The notes: generated by a model from the sequence alone, not told the origin. Positions 17,736 through 27,500 are shown, counted from the first letter of the stretch. The stretch is 64,000 bases of DNA from Acidobacteriota bacterium (GCA_013289795.1 JABCZH010000006.1:246670-310669); one strand, 5' to 3'. Numbers and translations are program-made.

Positions 17736-20700
17736 CCGATGCCGGCGCCAAGCCGGGTCGGCGCAAGTGGGGAAGGCGTCTGCTGATAGCGGCGCTGGTC
17801 ATTCTGTCGGGCTTGGGCGGCCTGGCCTGGTACGCAACCACCGATTCCTTTCAGGCTATGGTGCGCCGCCGCGTGGTGGCGGAGTTGGAACGAGTCACCG
17901 GCGGCCGCGTCGAACTCGCCAGTATCCACACCATCCCGTTCCGATTGATGGTTGACGTTCGTGACCTGACCATTCATGGCCGCGAGGCGGCGGGTGAAGT
18001 ACCTTATGCCCACGTTGACCGGGTGGTTGCCAAGCTCCGCCTCACCACAGCGGTCGGCTTCGAATTCGGATTTGACTCCCTGGTATTGGAGCGTCCGATG
18101 GCGCACATCATTTTCTATCCGGACGGAACCACGAACCAACCTGAACCGCAGGTAAAAGCCAGCGGCGGTAGCCCGGTGGCGAAACTCGCTTCCTTATCCA
18201 TTGGCCACCTCGAGGTGCGCCACGGGGCGCTGCAATGGAACCATCAGGATTTCGCGCTTGATGTGGCCGCTGAGGATGTTTCCGCCGATCTGAACTACTC
18301 CCTTCTGCACAGGCGTTACGACGGCGATCTGCTGATCGGGAAGATCGCTACCAGGTTTGACGGTTACCGGCCGGTGGCGTGGATGACCGAGGTGCATTTC
18401 ACCCAAGGTCGGGACAGCCTCGAAGTGCAGTCATTGAAGGCGACGTCGGGACGTTCGCACCTGCAAGCGAGTGGACGGCTCTCAAGTTTCAGCAACCCGC
18501 AGATCACTGGAGAGTACGACCTGACGTTGGATCTGGGTGAGGCGGGTGCGGTTTCACGCCATCCCGAAATGGGTTCCGGAATACTACACGCCAACGGCAA
18601 GGGTTCATGGTCAGCGGCGCAGTTTACGTCTGCAGGGAGGCTCTTGGTCCAAGATCTCGATTGGCGCACCGAGTCTCTGAAGCTTCGCGCCGACAGTGTG
18701 AGCGCCCAGTACAACCTTGACCCTAAGCGGCTGGGCCTGAGTGGAATCACCGCGAAGCTGTTGGGCGGAGATGTCAGCGGTGACGCGGAAGTCAGCAACT
18801 GGCTCCAGCCGGCGTCAGCCAGCAAAGACCGCAAGCAGAAAACTGCTGAACAGAAGGGAAGCGTGCGCTTGCGGGTAAGGAACCTTTCTGCTCAGCAAAT
18901 CGTCGCTGCCTTGTCCTCGGCCTCGCGGCCGTTTCAAGGCATGAATCTGGCCGGGCTGGGCAGTGGTACACTCGAGACCCGTTGGCGAGGCTCGTCGCAC
19001 AATGCGGAAACTGAGATCACATTAGAAGTCGCGCCTCCCGCCCAGGTCTCATCTGAGCAATTGCCGATTAACGCGCGCGGCCACGCCATATATAGGAGCG
19101 TGCCCGCGGAATTGGAAGTATCCGAGTTCAACGCCAATACTCGATCCAGCCAGATCCGCGCCTCGGGTACACTCTCGACCCGTGCCGCGATGAAAGTATC
19201 GGTCAGCACCAGCGACTTGGGAGAGTGGGAACGCGTGCTGCTTTCGCTGGGATACCAGCAGCACGGCCTTATCGACATGCGAGGCCGTGCTTCCTTTACC
19301 GGGTCTGCCAGTGGACGGCTCTCGGAAGTTGATTTTGAAGGCAAGCTGCAATCTCAGGATTTCGAGGTCTTGATACCAGCCACCGCAACCGCTCCGAGGC
19401 AACAGATTCGCTGGGATTATCTAGCGGCCGAGATCGAGCTTTCGCCAGACACTTTTACTGCTCACAATGGCACGCTGCGCCACGGAGAGACCAGCGTGGG
19501 ATTCGACGTGGAGGCCCAGCTCGACGGACGGCGGTTTATCGACTCCAGCGCCTTCACCGCCAGTGTGCAGATGCATGACGCCGACATTGCGGAGGTTCTT
19601 GCAATCGCAGGTTACGACTATTCCGCCAGCGGCAAGATGGACCTCTTCGTACACGCGGCCGGGACCCGAGCGCAACCGGATGCCGATGGCACCGTCCATC
19701 TGGTGGACGCGGTGGTGCAGGGGCAAGCCATTCAGCGCTTCGATTCGAAGTTTTCGGTTAACCGTGAACGGCTCTCCCTGGAGGGAATTCAGTTGGTGCA
19801 CTACGAAGCCGAAATAACCGGCGACGGAAACTATGATTTCCTGACGCGCGGGTTCGGCTTTCACCTGTACGGCACCAAGTTTGATCTTGCGCGCTTCTCC
19901 TCTCTCCAGACCACGCGAGTGGCAGTAGAAGGCAGCATGGACTTCGAAGCCCAAAGTTCCGGGACTCTGGATGAACCCGTCATCGACGCGAAAATCCGGG
20001 TGCATGATCTCACCCTCGACCATGAGCGCATGGGAGACTACAAGTTCGATGCAGTCACACGTGGACGTGACCTGCATCTGAGCGGACTTTCGGAATTCAA
20101 AGACAGCCAGCTGGACATCGACGGGAATGTCAACTTGCGAGGCGATTGGCCTTCCACCGTGAGTCTCCACTTCAGTCATCTGGATGTGGATCCGGTCTTG
20201 CGAAACTATTTACGCGGGCGGGTTACGGGACACTCGTCGGCAGCGGGTGATTTGTTGTTAGTCGGACCCTGGCTGAAGCCTCGGGAGTTGCAGGTCAACG
20301 GGAATATCAGCGACTTTTTCGCTGAGGTGGAACACATTCAGGTCCGCAACAACGGGCCCATCCACTTCGCGATCTCCGGCCAGGTGTTGGATATTCAACA
20401 GTTGCGGCTTGCCGGTCAGGGCACAGACCTCACGGTGGGGGGGACGGTCCAACTCGGCGGGGATCGCCAGCTCGATTTGCGGGCCGCCGGCAATGCTGAC
20501 CTCCAGCTTATTCAAAGCTTCGACCCTGAATTCACTTCCAAGGGCACGGTGGCCGTGAACGTGACTTTGGCGGGCACGATTGCGAGGCCGACCTTTCAGG
20601 GCCGGCTGCAGGTGTCCGGCGGCTCGATTCAATACAGCGATCTGCCCAGCGCGCTGAGTGACATCAACGGGTCGCTGGTATTCAATACCAATCGCTTGCA

Positions 20701-21763
20701 GATCGAGACGCTGACGGCGCACGTGGGCGGCGGTTTGGTCTCGTTTGGCGGCTATGCGACCGCCTACAATCAGCAACTGGCTTTCGATCTCACCCTGAAG
20801 GGCCAGGATGTGCGCCTGCGCTACCCGCCAGGTATCAGCTCCGTAACCACGGACGATTTGCGCTGGTCAGGAACCTCGGCTGCCTCCACCCTATCGGGAG
20901 ACATGACCGTCACTAAGTTAGGCGTAACTCCGGGATTTGACTTCGCTTCCTACATGCAGCGCAGCGCGCAAGGTTCGGTGTTACCGCAGACCAACCCTGT
21001 GCTGAACCGCATTCGCATGGATGTACACATCGTAAGTACGCCCGAATTGGAGATGCAAACGGCTGTTGCCCGGCTGTCAGGCGACGCGGACCTACATCTG
21101 CGCGGTACGGCGGCAAAGCCGGTTCTGCTGGGCCGGGTGGACGTAGTCGAGGGCGAAGTGTACTTCAGCGGCACCAAGTACCACATGGAGCGAGGAGATG
21201 TGACGTTTGTCAGCCCGGTGACGACGACTGCCCAGCTCGATCTGCAGGCGTCCACACGGGTACAGGATTACGACATCACCGTGAACTTAAACGGCGGGAC
21301 GGACAAACTCAATCTGAGCTATCACTCGGATCCGCCTTTGCCCCCGGCCGACATTATCAGCTTGCTGGCGCTGGGACAGACCCAGGAACAGTCCGCGCAA
21401 ATGCAACAGAATGGCCAGTCGGCGTTTTCCAGCCAGGCCTCAAACTTGGTGCTCGGTGAGGCCTTGAACTCGGCCATCAGTAACCGCGCCCAGCATATGT
21501 TCGGCATCAGCCACATCAAGATCAACCCGCAAGGAATCAGCACCGAGACCACACCCACCCAGAACAATCCCTATCCCGCCGTGACCATCGAGCAGCAGGT
21601 GAGGGACAATCTCACCCTGACCTACACCACCAACGTGAATGAAACCTCCCAGCAGATCATTCAAGGCGAATACAACATCAGCAAGAACCTTTCCATCGTC
21701 GGCATCCGCGATTACAACGGAGTGGTAAGCTTCGAAGTTCGGCTCCGCCAGCGCAAGAAGTAA
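17732..21763 (+). CDS. tamB: TamB-family translocation/assembly module protein
   Basis: A 1343-residue AsmA/TamB-type protein: an N-terminal inner-membrane anchor (about residues 11-32), a very long repetitive beta-helical body with groove-forming strands that would span the periplasm, and the C-terminal TamB (DUF490) domain ending in an amphipathic strand FEVRLRQRKK. TamB-like proteins carry phospholipid and/or assist autotransporter assembly between the membranes with TamA. Length is in the normal range. Fully overlapping with the SurA-like gene upstream. Confidence 0.88.
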   Translation: MTDAGAKPGRRKWGRRLLIAALVILSGLGGLAWYATTDSFQAMVRRRVVAELERVTGGRVELASIHTIPFRLMVDVRDLTIHGREAAGEVPYAHVDRVVAKLRLTTAVGFEFGFDSLVLERPMAHIIFYPDGTTNQPEPQVKASGGSPVAKLASLSIGHLEVRHGALQWNHQDFALDVAAEDVSADLNYSLLHRRYDGDLLIGKIATRFDGYRPVAWMTEVHFTQGRDSLEVQSLKATSGRSHLQASGRLSSFSNPQITGEYDLTLDLGEAGAVSRHPEMGSGILHANGKGSWSAAQFTSAGRLLVQDLDWRTESLKLRADSVSAQYNLDPKRLGLSGITAKLLGGDVSGDAEVSNWLQPASASKDRKQKTAEQKGSVRLRVRNLSAQQIVAALSSASRPFQGMNLAGLGSGTLETRWRGSSHNAETEITLEVAPPAQVSSEQLPINARGHAIYRSVPAELEVSEFNANTRSSQIRASGTLSTRAAMKVSVSTSDLGEWERVLLSLGYQQHGLIDMRGRASFTGSASGRLSEVDFEGKLQSQDFEVLIPATATAPRQQIRWDYLAAEIELSPDTFTAHNGTLRHGETSVGFDVEAQLDGRRFIDSSAFTASVQMHDADIAEVLAIAGYDYSASGKMDLFVHAAGTRAQPDADGTVHLVDAVVQGQAIQRFDSKFSVNRERLSLEGIQLVHYEAEITGDGNYDFLTRGFGFHLYGTKFDLARFSSLQTTRVAVEGSMDFEAQSSGTLDEPVIDAKIRVHDLTLDHERMGDYKFDAVTRGRDLHLSGLSEFKDSQLDIDGNVNLRGDWPSTVSLHFSHLDVDPVLRNYLRGRVTGHSSAAGDLLLVGPWLKPRELQVNGNISDFFAEVEHIQVRNNGPIHFAISGQVLDIQQLRLAGQGTDLTVGGTVQLGGDRQLDLRAAGNADLQLIQSFDPEFTSKGTVAVNVTLAGTIARPTFQGRLQVSGGSIQYSDLPSALSDINGSLVFNTNRLQIETLTAHVGGGLVSFGGYATAYNQQLAFDLTLKGQDVRLRYPPGISSVTTDDLRWSGTSAASTLSGDMTVTKLGVTPGFDFASYMQRSAQGSVLPQTNPVLNRIRMDVHIVSTPELEMQTAVARLSGDADLHLRGTAAKPVLLGRVDVVEGEVYFSGTKYHMERGDVTFVSPVTTTAQLDLQASTRVQDYDITVNLNGGTDKLNLSYHSDPPLPPADIISLLALGQTQEQSAQMQQNGQSAFSSQASNLVLGEALNSAISNRAQHMFGISHIKINPQGISTETTPTQNNPYPAVTIEQQVRDNLTLTYTTNVNETSQQIIQGEYNISKNLSIVGIRDYNGVVSFEVRLRQRKK

Positions 21764-21895
21764 CTAACTGGCGATTTCAAGCCTCCTTGCCAATTTATTG
21801 GTGAATTATTTTGACTTGCAAGCCTGTAGATGTTCCGCGTTCTTTTTCTTGAGCCGCATCCTGCTGTAGCGGGACGGTGGCAAGGAGGAATCGGA

Positions 21896-22417
21896 ATGCA
21901 GAGAGACAGAGGCTTTTCGCTGATTGAATTGTTAATAGTTGTGGCGATCATCCTGATCATCGCTGCCATAGCTATTCCCAGCCTGATTGGGGCCAAGATT
22001 GCGGCCGACGACGGCTCCGCCGCCAGCACGGTCCGCACCATTAACACTGCGCAGATTACGTATGCGTCCATGTTTCCGGCGGTTGGCTATGCCTCCACCG
22101 TTTCTGCCTTGGGGCCAGCGGCCGCCACGGGTTGTACCATCCCGAGTTCGGCCAATGCCTGTCTGCTCGATTGGGTGGTCTCGCACGCTACGACAGCGGG
22201 TAGTGCCAAGAGTGGCTATTACTTCGGGATGGGTGTGGTCGTTTCCAACGGACTGAACGTCGGTTATACCGTCGGGGGCGCCCCCGCCACCTTTAATCGC
22301 ACTGGAGTGCGCGGCTTCTGCTCCAACGAAGATGGAGTCCTGCGATACACGCCCGCCCTGAACGGACCCCCAGTGACCACCGACACGGCGTGCGCCGCGT
22401 ACCAGGCCTTGCAGTGA
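21896..22417 (+). CDS. Type IV pilin-like protein
   Basis: A 173-residue prepilin. The leader MQRDRG is followed by FSLIELLIVVAIILIIAAIA, so cleavage would be at G6/F7 with Glu at +5 of the mature protein, typical of type IVa pilins. The globular region has cysteines that could form the D-loop disulfide (near FCSNEDG and DTACAAY). The strong AAGGAGG at 21882-21888 fixes the start at 21896 over an upstream ATG. No pilus-assembly genes adjoin it, so it may be an orphan major or minor pilin. Confidence 0.85.
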   Translation: MQRDRGFSLIELLIVVAIILIIAAIAIPSLIGAKIAADDGSAASTVRTINTAQITYASMFPAVGYASTVSALGPAAATGCTIPSSANACLLDWVVSHATTAGSAKSGYYFGMGVVVSNGLNVGYTVGGAPATFNRTGVRGFCSNEDGVLRYTPALNGPPVTTDTACAAYQALQ

Positions 22418-22478
22418 AGAAAACTACTATGTACATACGGCTCTTGCTCCAAGGGGGCATCTGCCATAGAATCTGCCG

Positions 22479-22841
22479 ATGGTCGCGATCCCTTTGACGG
22501 TCGAGCGGTTGGGCGCAATCGGAGGGCAGGGTGTGTTGTGCCTGCGCGGCCCGTTGACTATGGAGAACGTGTTGCCCTTTCAGAACGCGATCCGGCGGGA
22601 AGAAAAAGAGGAAAGCGTGATCCTCGACCTGAGTGAAGTCCCATATATCGATTCCTCCGGCCTCGGGTCTCTGGTAAGTGCCTACATCTCGCGCCAGAAA
22701 AGCGGACGCAGCGTGGCCTTGAGCGGAGTGAATGAACGGGTGTTCCGGCTGTTCGAAATCACCAAGACCGAGTCGCTCTTCCTGATGTTCGAAACCCTTG
22801 ACGATGCGGTGGCCGCGTTGAGCGGTGCGGCTCAAGCATAA
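22479..22841 (+). CDS. STAS-domain anti-sigma-factor antagonist
   Basis: A 120-residue single-domain protein of the SpoIIAA/RsbV type. The phosphorylation motif DSSGLG is at residues 58-63, and a Ser there would be the site phosphorylated by an anti-sigma kinase. No kinase or sigma gene is in the window, so its partner lies elsewhere. It is close to the convergent glmU (stop-to-stop distance 4 bases). Confidence 0.85.
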   Translation: MVAIPLTVERLGAIGGQGVLCLRGPLTMENVLPFQNAIRREEKEESVILDLSEVPYIDSSGLGSLVSAYISRQKSGRSVALSGVNERVFRLFEITKTESLFLMFETLDDAVAALSGAAQA

Positions 22842-22845
22842 GGGG

Positions 22846-24282
22846 TTACGTCTTTCCAGCTTTGGCGCGCGCTTCGCGCTTCTGCTTCATCCAACCCTCT
22901 TTGACGATCTGCCGTGCCCGCCCGATCGCCAGTGAGTCTTCGGGGACATCGTCAGTGATACATGACGCCGCCCCAATGTATGCGCCTTTGGCCACACGCA
23001 CCGGCGCGACCAGAGTTGTATCACTACCCACAAAAACGCCGTCTTCGATCACGGTCGTGTGTTTCTGCAAGCCGTCGTAGTTACAGGTGATAGTGCCGGC
23101 TCCTACGTTCACGCCTTCGCCGATCTCAGCATCGCCGAGGTAGCTCAAGTGATTCGCCTTGGAGCCTTTGCCCAGCCGGGTTTTCTTGGTCTCGACAAAG
23201 TTGCCCACGTGCGCGCCTTCGCCGATCTCGCTTCCTGGACGCAGCCGCGAGTAGGGACCGACCACCGCGTTCTTCTCGATGTGGGAGTCGTCCATTATGC
23301 AGCCAGGGAGAACGAGAACACCGTCGGCAATTATGGTGTTGCGAATCACACTGTACGAGCGGATACGGCAGTCGCTGCCCACCCGGGAGTTCCCTAGAAT
23401 CTGGACGAATGGCTCAATGACGGTGTCAGCGCCGATCATCACGTCGGCGTCAATCACGCAGGTTTGCGGATAGAAGATGGTCACGCCGTCGTGCAGCAAC
23501 CGCTGGCACTTGGCGAAGCGAAGATGCTGATCAATTTCCACTAGTTCGGCGCGGGTGTTTCCGCCTAGGACTTCGTTCGGATCAGTGGCGGCTACGGCCA
23601 CAACGCGCTCTTTAGCCTTCCGTAGGATGGCAGCCATATCGGTAAGGTAGAACTCGGCATGGGCATTGTCGGCGCTCAGCTTATCGATGTGGCGGAACAG
23701 GCGTGCAACTGCGAAGGCATAGGTCCCGGAGTTTATCTCGTGGATCTTCTTCTGAGCCGGCGTGGCTGCCTTTTCTTCGACAATGGCTTGGACCTCGTCG
23801 CTCTTGGAGTTCTTGCGTAACACGCGTCCATAGCCTGTTGGGTCCGACAAGCGCCCGGTGAGAATGGTCATGGCGGCTCGCTTGGCGGCATGGAAGTCGC
23901 GGAGGTGAGTGATGGTGGCAGGCGTGATCAGTGGAGCATCGCCGTAAAGCACAATCACTTGGTCGTAGCCGGAAAGGGCATCGCGAGCGACCATCAGGGC
24001 GTGGCCGGTACCTTTCTGCGGTTTCTGCTCCACAAACTTCACGCCGCTCGATGCCACCGCTTGGCGCACTCGCTCGGCTTCATGACCAATGATGGCGTAA
24101 ACATCCTGCGCGGGAACGACCTGGGTCGCCGCAGCAATCACATGTGCGAGCAGCGGCTTGCCGCCGACTTCGTGCAGAACCTTAGGATGCTTGGATTTCA
24201 GCCGCGTGCCTTTGCCGGCGGCCATGATGGCGATGGCGAGCCGTGGCGCTGGTTGCGAATTGTTAACCCTGGCCTTTGGCAC
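22846..24282 (-). CDS. glmU: Bifunctional GlcNAc-1-P uridyltransferase / glucosamine-1-P acetyltransferase GlmU
   Basis: Makes UDP-GlcNAc for peptidoglycan and lipopolysaccharide. The 478-residue chain has the uridyltransferase motif MAAGKGTRLKSKHPKVLH at about 20-37 and a left-handed beta-helix with hexapeptide repeats (EIGEGAHVGNFVETK, GVNVGAGTITCNYDG, AVVGPYSRLRPGSEIG) in the acetyltransferase half. Length is normal, with a basic C-terminal tail. yvcK, which affects UDP-GlcNAc use in other bacteria, is next upstream on the same strand. Confidence 0.95.
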   Translation of the reverse strand: MPKARVNNSQPAPRLAIAIMAAGKGTRLKSKHPKVLHEVGGKPLLAHVIAAATQVVPAQDVYAIIGHEAERVRQAVASSGVKFVEQKPQKGTGHALMVARDALSGYDQVIVLYGDAPLITPATITHLRDFHAAKRAAMTILTGRLSDPTGYGRVLRKNSKSDEVQAIVEEKAATPAQKKIHEINSGTYAFAVARLFRHIDKLSADNAHAEFYLTDMAAILRKAKERVVAVAATDPNEVLGGNTRAELVEIDQHLRFAKCQRLLHDGVTIFYPQTCVIDADVMIGADTVIEPFVQILGNSRVGSDCRIRSYSVIRNTIIADGVLVLPGCIMDDSHIEKNAVVGPYSRLRPGSEIGEGAHVGNFVETKKTRLGKGSKANHLSYLGDAEIGEGVNVGAGTITCNYDGLQKHTTVIEDGVFVGSDTTLVAPVRVAKGAYIGAASCITDDVPEDSLAIGRARQIVKEGWMKQKREARAKAGKT

Positions 24283-24367
24283 TTAGATCAATATACCGCG
24301 GGAGTGACGGCAAAGCATGGATTGGCATTAACCAGAAAGGAGACGAGCATAGAAAACCAAAAAGGGC

Positions 24368-25444
24368 CTATGTAGTTCTCGCCAGCCCCGCCCGAGCGCT
24401 TTGTCTTTGCCACACCAACTGGAGCACGTCGCGGGCGACGCGGTCGGTGGCGTGGCGGGCGACCTCGCCTTCTTCTAAATAGTCGCCCAGTACCGGCGTA
24501 ACCCCGAGTTCTTCAATCGCCTCGCGGTCAACGACCACTTGAGTGGCGCCCTCCAGGGCATATTTTGCCTTCAGCTCTGCGGATATTTGCTTTCCGTTAA
24601 GAATCGCGCAATCGAACACCTGTCCGCCGGCGTGGCGGTTAAGCGCACGAATGTGATCGGCGGCGGTGCGACCCAGGCTTTCATTGGCCTGGGTCATGAG
24701 ATTGCAAACGTAGACTTTGAGGGCAGATGAAGCAGCGATGGCCTGCGGGATGCCGCGCACCAGCAAATTGGGGATCAGGCTGGTGAACAACGATCCGGGC
24801 CCGACCGTGATGAGATCCGCCGAAGCAATGGCCTGAAGAGTTTGAGCCTCAGGTTCGACATCCGGCGGCACTAGAAACAGCTCGTGGATGCGCCCTTTGC
24901 TGGCCGTGATCTTGGTTTCGCCGCGGACCCGGGTTCCATCCTCCATCAGAGCTTCCAATTCGACGTGGGAAGTTGTCGCAGGATGGATGTGGCCGCGAGT
25001 GGCAAGAATCTCTGACGAGAGCCGCACCGCCTCGCCGAAATCTTTGGTGATCCCGGTCAGTGCTGCCAGAAAAAGATTCCCGAAGCTGTGGCCTTCGAGC
25101 CCCGAACCCTTGTCGAAGCGGTGCTGAAAAAGCTTGGAGAGTAGAGGTTCATCCTCGGAAAGCGCAACGATGCAGTTGCGAATGTCGCCCGGAGGCGGCA
25201 TGTTAAGTTCTTTGCGGAGGCGGCCGCTGGAACCGCCATCGTCGCTGACCGTTACTACCGCGCAAAGATCGTGAATGCGGGGCCTGTCTACCTCGATCCG
25301 CCGCCGTTCTCCCGGCGAAGTCACATAGTGCCGGAGGCCCTTTAAAAGGGTTGACAGGCCGGTACCGCCTCCGATGGCCACTACGCGCAGACCGCCGCGT
25401 CTTTCACCGGGGGCGCGTTCGGAGGGCTGGCGAGGAGAGCCCAT
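24368..25444 (-). CDS. yvcK: YvcK/CofD-family UDP-GlcNAc-binding protein
   Basis: A 358-residue cytosolic protein of the YvcK (gluconeogenesis factor) family. The N-terminal nucleotide-sugar site is VVAIGGGTGLSTLLKGLR at about 21-38, followed by the family motif TVSDDGGSSGRLR and the later GPGSLFTSLIPNLLV. The family binds UDP-GlcNAc and is needed for cell-shape control on gluconeogenic carbon sources. It sits upstream of glmU on the same strand and 8 bases after the TPR gene, forming a likely three-gene unit. Confidence 0.9.
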   Translation of the reverse strand: MGSPRQPSERAPGERRGGLRVVAIGGGTGLSTLLKGLRHYVTSPGERRRIEVDRPRIHDLCAVVTVSDDGGSSGRLRKELNMPPPGDIRNCIVALSEDEPLLSKLFQHRFDKGSGLEGHSFGNLFLAALTGITKDFGEAVRLSSEILATRGHIHPATTSHVELEALMEDGTRVRGETKITASKGRIHELFLVPPDVEPEAQTLQAIASADLITVGPGSLFTSLIPNLLVRGIPQAIAASSALKVYVCNLMTQANESLGRTAADHIRALNRHAGGQVFDCAILNGKQISAELKAKYALEGATQVVVDREAIEELGVTPVLGDYLEEGEVARHATDRVARDVLQLVWQRQSARAGLARTT

Positions 25445-25452
25445 GGGGCGTT

Positions 25453-26013
25453 CTAGCGCTCCTCAGCGGATTCTGCGGAAGAAGGCTCAGCGCCGGGGTC
25501 GGGATACAGCATTTCGGTAAAGCGAGGATCTTCCGCCAGATTCTGGAAGTCGGAATCGTTGCGCGCTTGAAAGCGAAGCGACGGATTGAGGTGAATAGCC
25601 TCACTGAGGTGGCGCAGGGAATCCTCAGCGTGACCGGTGAGGCAGTCGAGCGCAGCCAAACCGTAAGCAACGAAATCGGCTTTGGGCGCTTGTTTGGAAA
25701 GTTTGTCGAGATGCTCGCGCGCTCCTACGTAATCACCGACGTTCATCAGAGAAACGGCGTAGTCGTAGTGCTCTTCCGCGCTCTTGAATTGGGTGGTGAC
25801 CCGGTCCAGTTGCTGATTGCAAGCACTGAGGTGCACCGTGGCGCGATCCGCCAGTTCCTTCATGGGGCCGGCAAGGACTTTCAGAAGGAGACCCTTGGCC
25901 TTGTCGAACTTGTGCTCCTGCATGGCGCGCAAACCTGACTCGTAGTTCTGCACAGCCTGTGTAAAACGCGGGTCCTCGGTGACAGCCTTCTTGGGTGTGG
26001 TCTTCTGGGCCAT
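25453..26013 (-). CDS. Tetratricopeptide-repeat protein
   Basis: A 186-residue soluble protein with two to three TPR-like helical repeats (around YESGLRAMQEHKFDKAKGLL, YDYAVSLMNVGDYVGAREHL and ALDCLTGHAEDSLRHLSEAI) and an acidic C-terminus. It has no signal peptide. The ATG at 26013 is chosen, preceded by GGAAGAG; an upstream in-frame GTG is less likely. TPR proteins are scaffolds; the target here is unknown. It heads the yvcK-glmU group. Confidence 0.75.
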   Translation of the reverse strand: MAQKTTPKKAVTEDPRFTQAVQNYESGLRAMQEHKFDKAKGLLLKVLAGPMKELADRATVHLSACNQQLDRVTTQFKSAEEHYDYAVSLMNVGDYVGAREHLDKLSKQAPKADFVAYGLAALDCLTGHAEDSLRHLSEAIHLNPSLRFQARNDSDFQNLAEDPRFTEMLYPDPGAEPSSAESAEER

Positions 26014-26228
26014 GTGCAACACTCTTCCCGTACTCTTCGTAAATACTCCTTTATCTTATACTTAGATAGTTCTTTCTAAACTCTTGCTCCGATTCCTTGA
26101 ACCGTCCGACGGGGAAATCCGCTGTAGCCCTTGGCGAACCCGAAACCCGGGCTGTGGAAAAACCCTTCCCCGAAGCGACCTGAGCAGGTTACCCGCCCCG
26201 GCAAGCGGCGTCAACTCGCGCGGCCACA

Positions 26229-26684
26229 CTAGTTGATCGAAGATGCCGTTTCCAGGTTCACTTGCCGCCAGTCTCCCGCGATGATTCCTTTGCGAATCTG
26301 AGCGGCAGTCTTGCCCTTCTGATGTTGCGAATACGAGTAGTACAGCTCTCTCAGGCAAACGTCGCAACGTGCCCCGTGAACGCTTTCAAAGCAACTATGC
26401 AGACTGTTATGCCCCATGCGATCGCAATAACAGTAGCAAGGTTGTTGATGCAGCGTGGCCGGGATCTTTGCCGCCAGATCGTATGCATGCATCTGATAAG
26501 GCTGCTGGCTGTCGGCACCCCAGAGCTGGTCTCGTTCCAGGATCGGGGGGAGTTTCGTATCTTTCGGTGGCGGACCGGCATTATAGGCCGGAACTGCGGT
26601 CGTTTGCTGAGACTCCGCCCAGGGCGTGGAAGCCGCCAAGGTCGCTAGAAAAAGAATAACTACGCTTAATAGGTGCCACCGCAT
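26229..26684 (-). CDS. PCYCGC-motif-type exported protein
   Basis: A 151-residue protein with a signal peptide (MRWHLLSVVILFLATLAAST) and the motif P82-C-Y-C-Y-C87, then cysteines at 98, 107 and 110 in C-x2-C form with histidines at 92 and 96. This matches the family described by a PCYCGC-type motif; the third position here is Tyr rather than Gly. The cluster probably binds metal or does redox chemistry in the periplasm, but no member's function is known to me. AGGAG precedes the ATG at 26684. It is divergent from lepB. Confidence 0.75.
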   Translation of the reverse strand: MRWHLLSVVILFLATLAASTPWAESQQTTAVPAYNAGPPPKDTKLPPILERDQLWGADSQQPYQMHAYDLAAKIPATLHQQPCYCYCDRMGHNSLHSCFESVHGARCDVCLRELYYSYSQHQKGKTAAQIRKGIIAGDWRQVNLETASSIN

Positions 26685-26793
26685 AGGACTCCTCAGTCTT
26701 GGTATTGTACCCGAATTGTGAGGTTGGGGAATTTGATCCGGCAACAGCGGCCAGCACCTGAAAGCGGCAATCCGTATAAAATCTACGAAGACC

Positions 26794-27378
26794 ATGTCTC
26801 AGCAAACTAATCCCGTGAATTCAACCCCGGTCGGGGTAAGCGAAGAAATCATGCCCACACGTTCGCGCGGGATGGCGATCTCCGTGTGGCTCAGGGATCT
26901 GGTCATCTCGCTCGCCATTTCCGGTTTCATCATCATTTTTGTCTACCAGCCGGTGAAGGTGGAAGGCACGAGCATGATGCCGTCGCTCGAAGACCAGGAA
27001 CGCATCTTCGTGAACAAGTTTGTGTATCGCCTCGAGCCTATCGAGCGCGGCGACGTGGTCGTGTTCCGCTATCCCAGGGATCCTTCGAAGAGCTTCATTA
27101 AACGGGTCATCGGGCTGGCCGGGGACCGCATCCGCATCAATGCCGGTCAGGTGTGGGTCAATGGCAGGCGGTTGGACGAGGATTACGTTCCGCGGGCATA
27201 CGAAGACCTCCGCTCCTATTCCGAGACGGTTGTTCCGCAGGGAAGCTACTTCGTGCTGGGCGACCATCGCAGCCTCTCGAACGACAGCCGCGACTTTGGG
27301 CCGGTGGGCGAGAGTTATATCTACGGTAAAGCCGTGTTTGGCTACTGGCCGATGGATAAGATGGGAAGGGTACGGTAG
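26794..27378 (+). CDS. lepB: Signal peptidase I LepB
   Basis: Cleaves signal peptides from exported proteins at the outer face of the cytoplasmic membrane. The 194-residue chain has an N-terminal membrane segment (about 34-52), the catalytic serine in VEGTSMMPSL (S60) and the general-base lysine in FIKRVIGLAGD (K103), and the family box YFVLGDHRSLSNDSRDFG. Size is that of a short, gram-positive-type enzyme. Confidence 0.93.
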   Translation: MSQQTNPVNSTPVGVSEEIMPTRSRGMAISVWLRDLVISLAISGFIIIFVYQPVKVEGTSMMPSLEDQERIFVNKFVYRLEPIERGDVVVFRYPRDPSKSFIKRVIGLAGDRIRINAGQVWVNGRRLDEDYVPRAYEDLRSYSETVVPQGSYFVLGDHRSLSNDSRDFGPVGESYIYGKAVFGYWPMDKMGRVR

Positions 27379-27441
27379 CTTCGAAGCTCGGCCACCCGCG
27401 AGATTTTATGGTTTTCACCTGCGATTTCCACTGCGAATTGC

Positions 27442-27471
27442 TTGGCTGATTTTCTCCATCTTTGCTAAAAT
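27442..27471 (+). promoter_or_regulatory. Candidate promoter for carA
   Basis: TTGGCT at 27442-27447, an 18-base spacer and TAAAAT at 27466-27471, about 30 bases before the carA ATG. A second AT-rich box (TATAAA at 27473) is also near. I did not find a uracil/arginine attenuator in the short leader. Confidence 0.4.
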
Positions 27472-27500
27472 CTATAAAATCCACTCTCCCCGGAGACGCA

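Noticed and set aside
19421..20179. 252-residue minus-strand ORF inside tamB
   Set aside because: Antisense to a conserved gene with typical codon bias; no start signal or domain supports it.
21780..21895. Sigma54 (-24/-12) promoter before the pilin gene
   Set aside because: A GG...GC pair exists near 21770-21785 but the spacing is 9 rather than 10 bases and the flanks do not match.
26062..26367. 101-residue minus-strand ORF overlapping the PCYCGC gene
   Set aside because: It overlaps a signal-peptide-bearing, motif-containing gene in another frame and shows no domain of its own.
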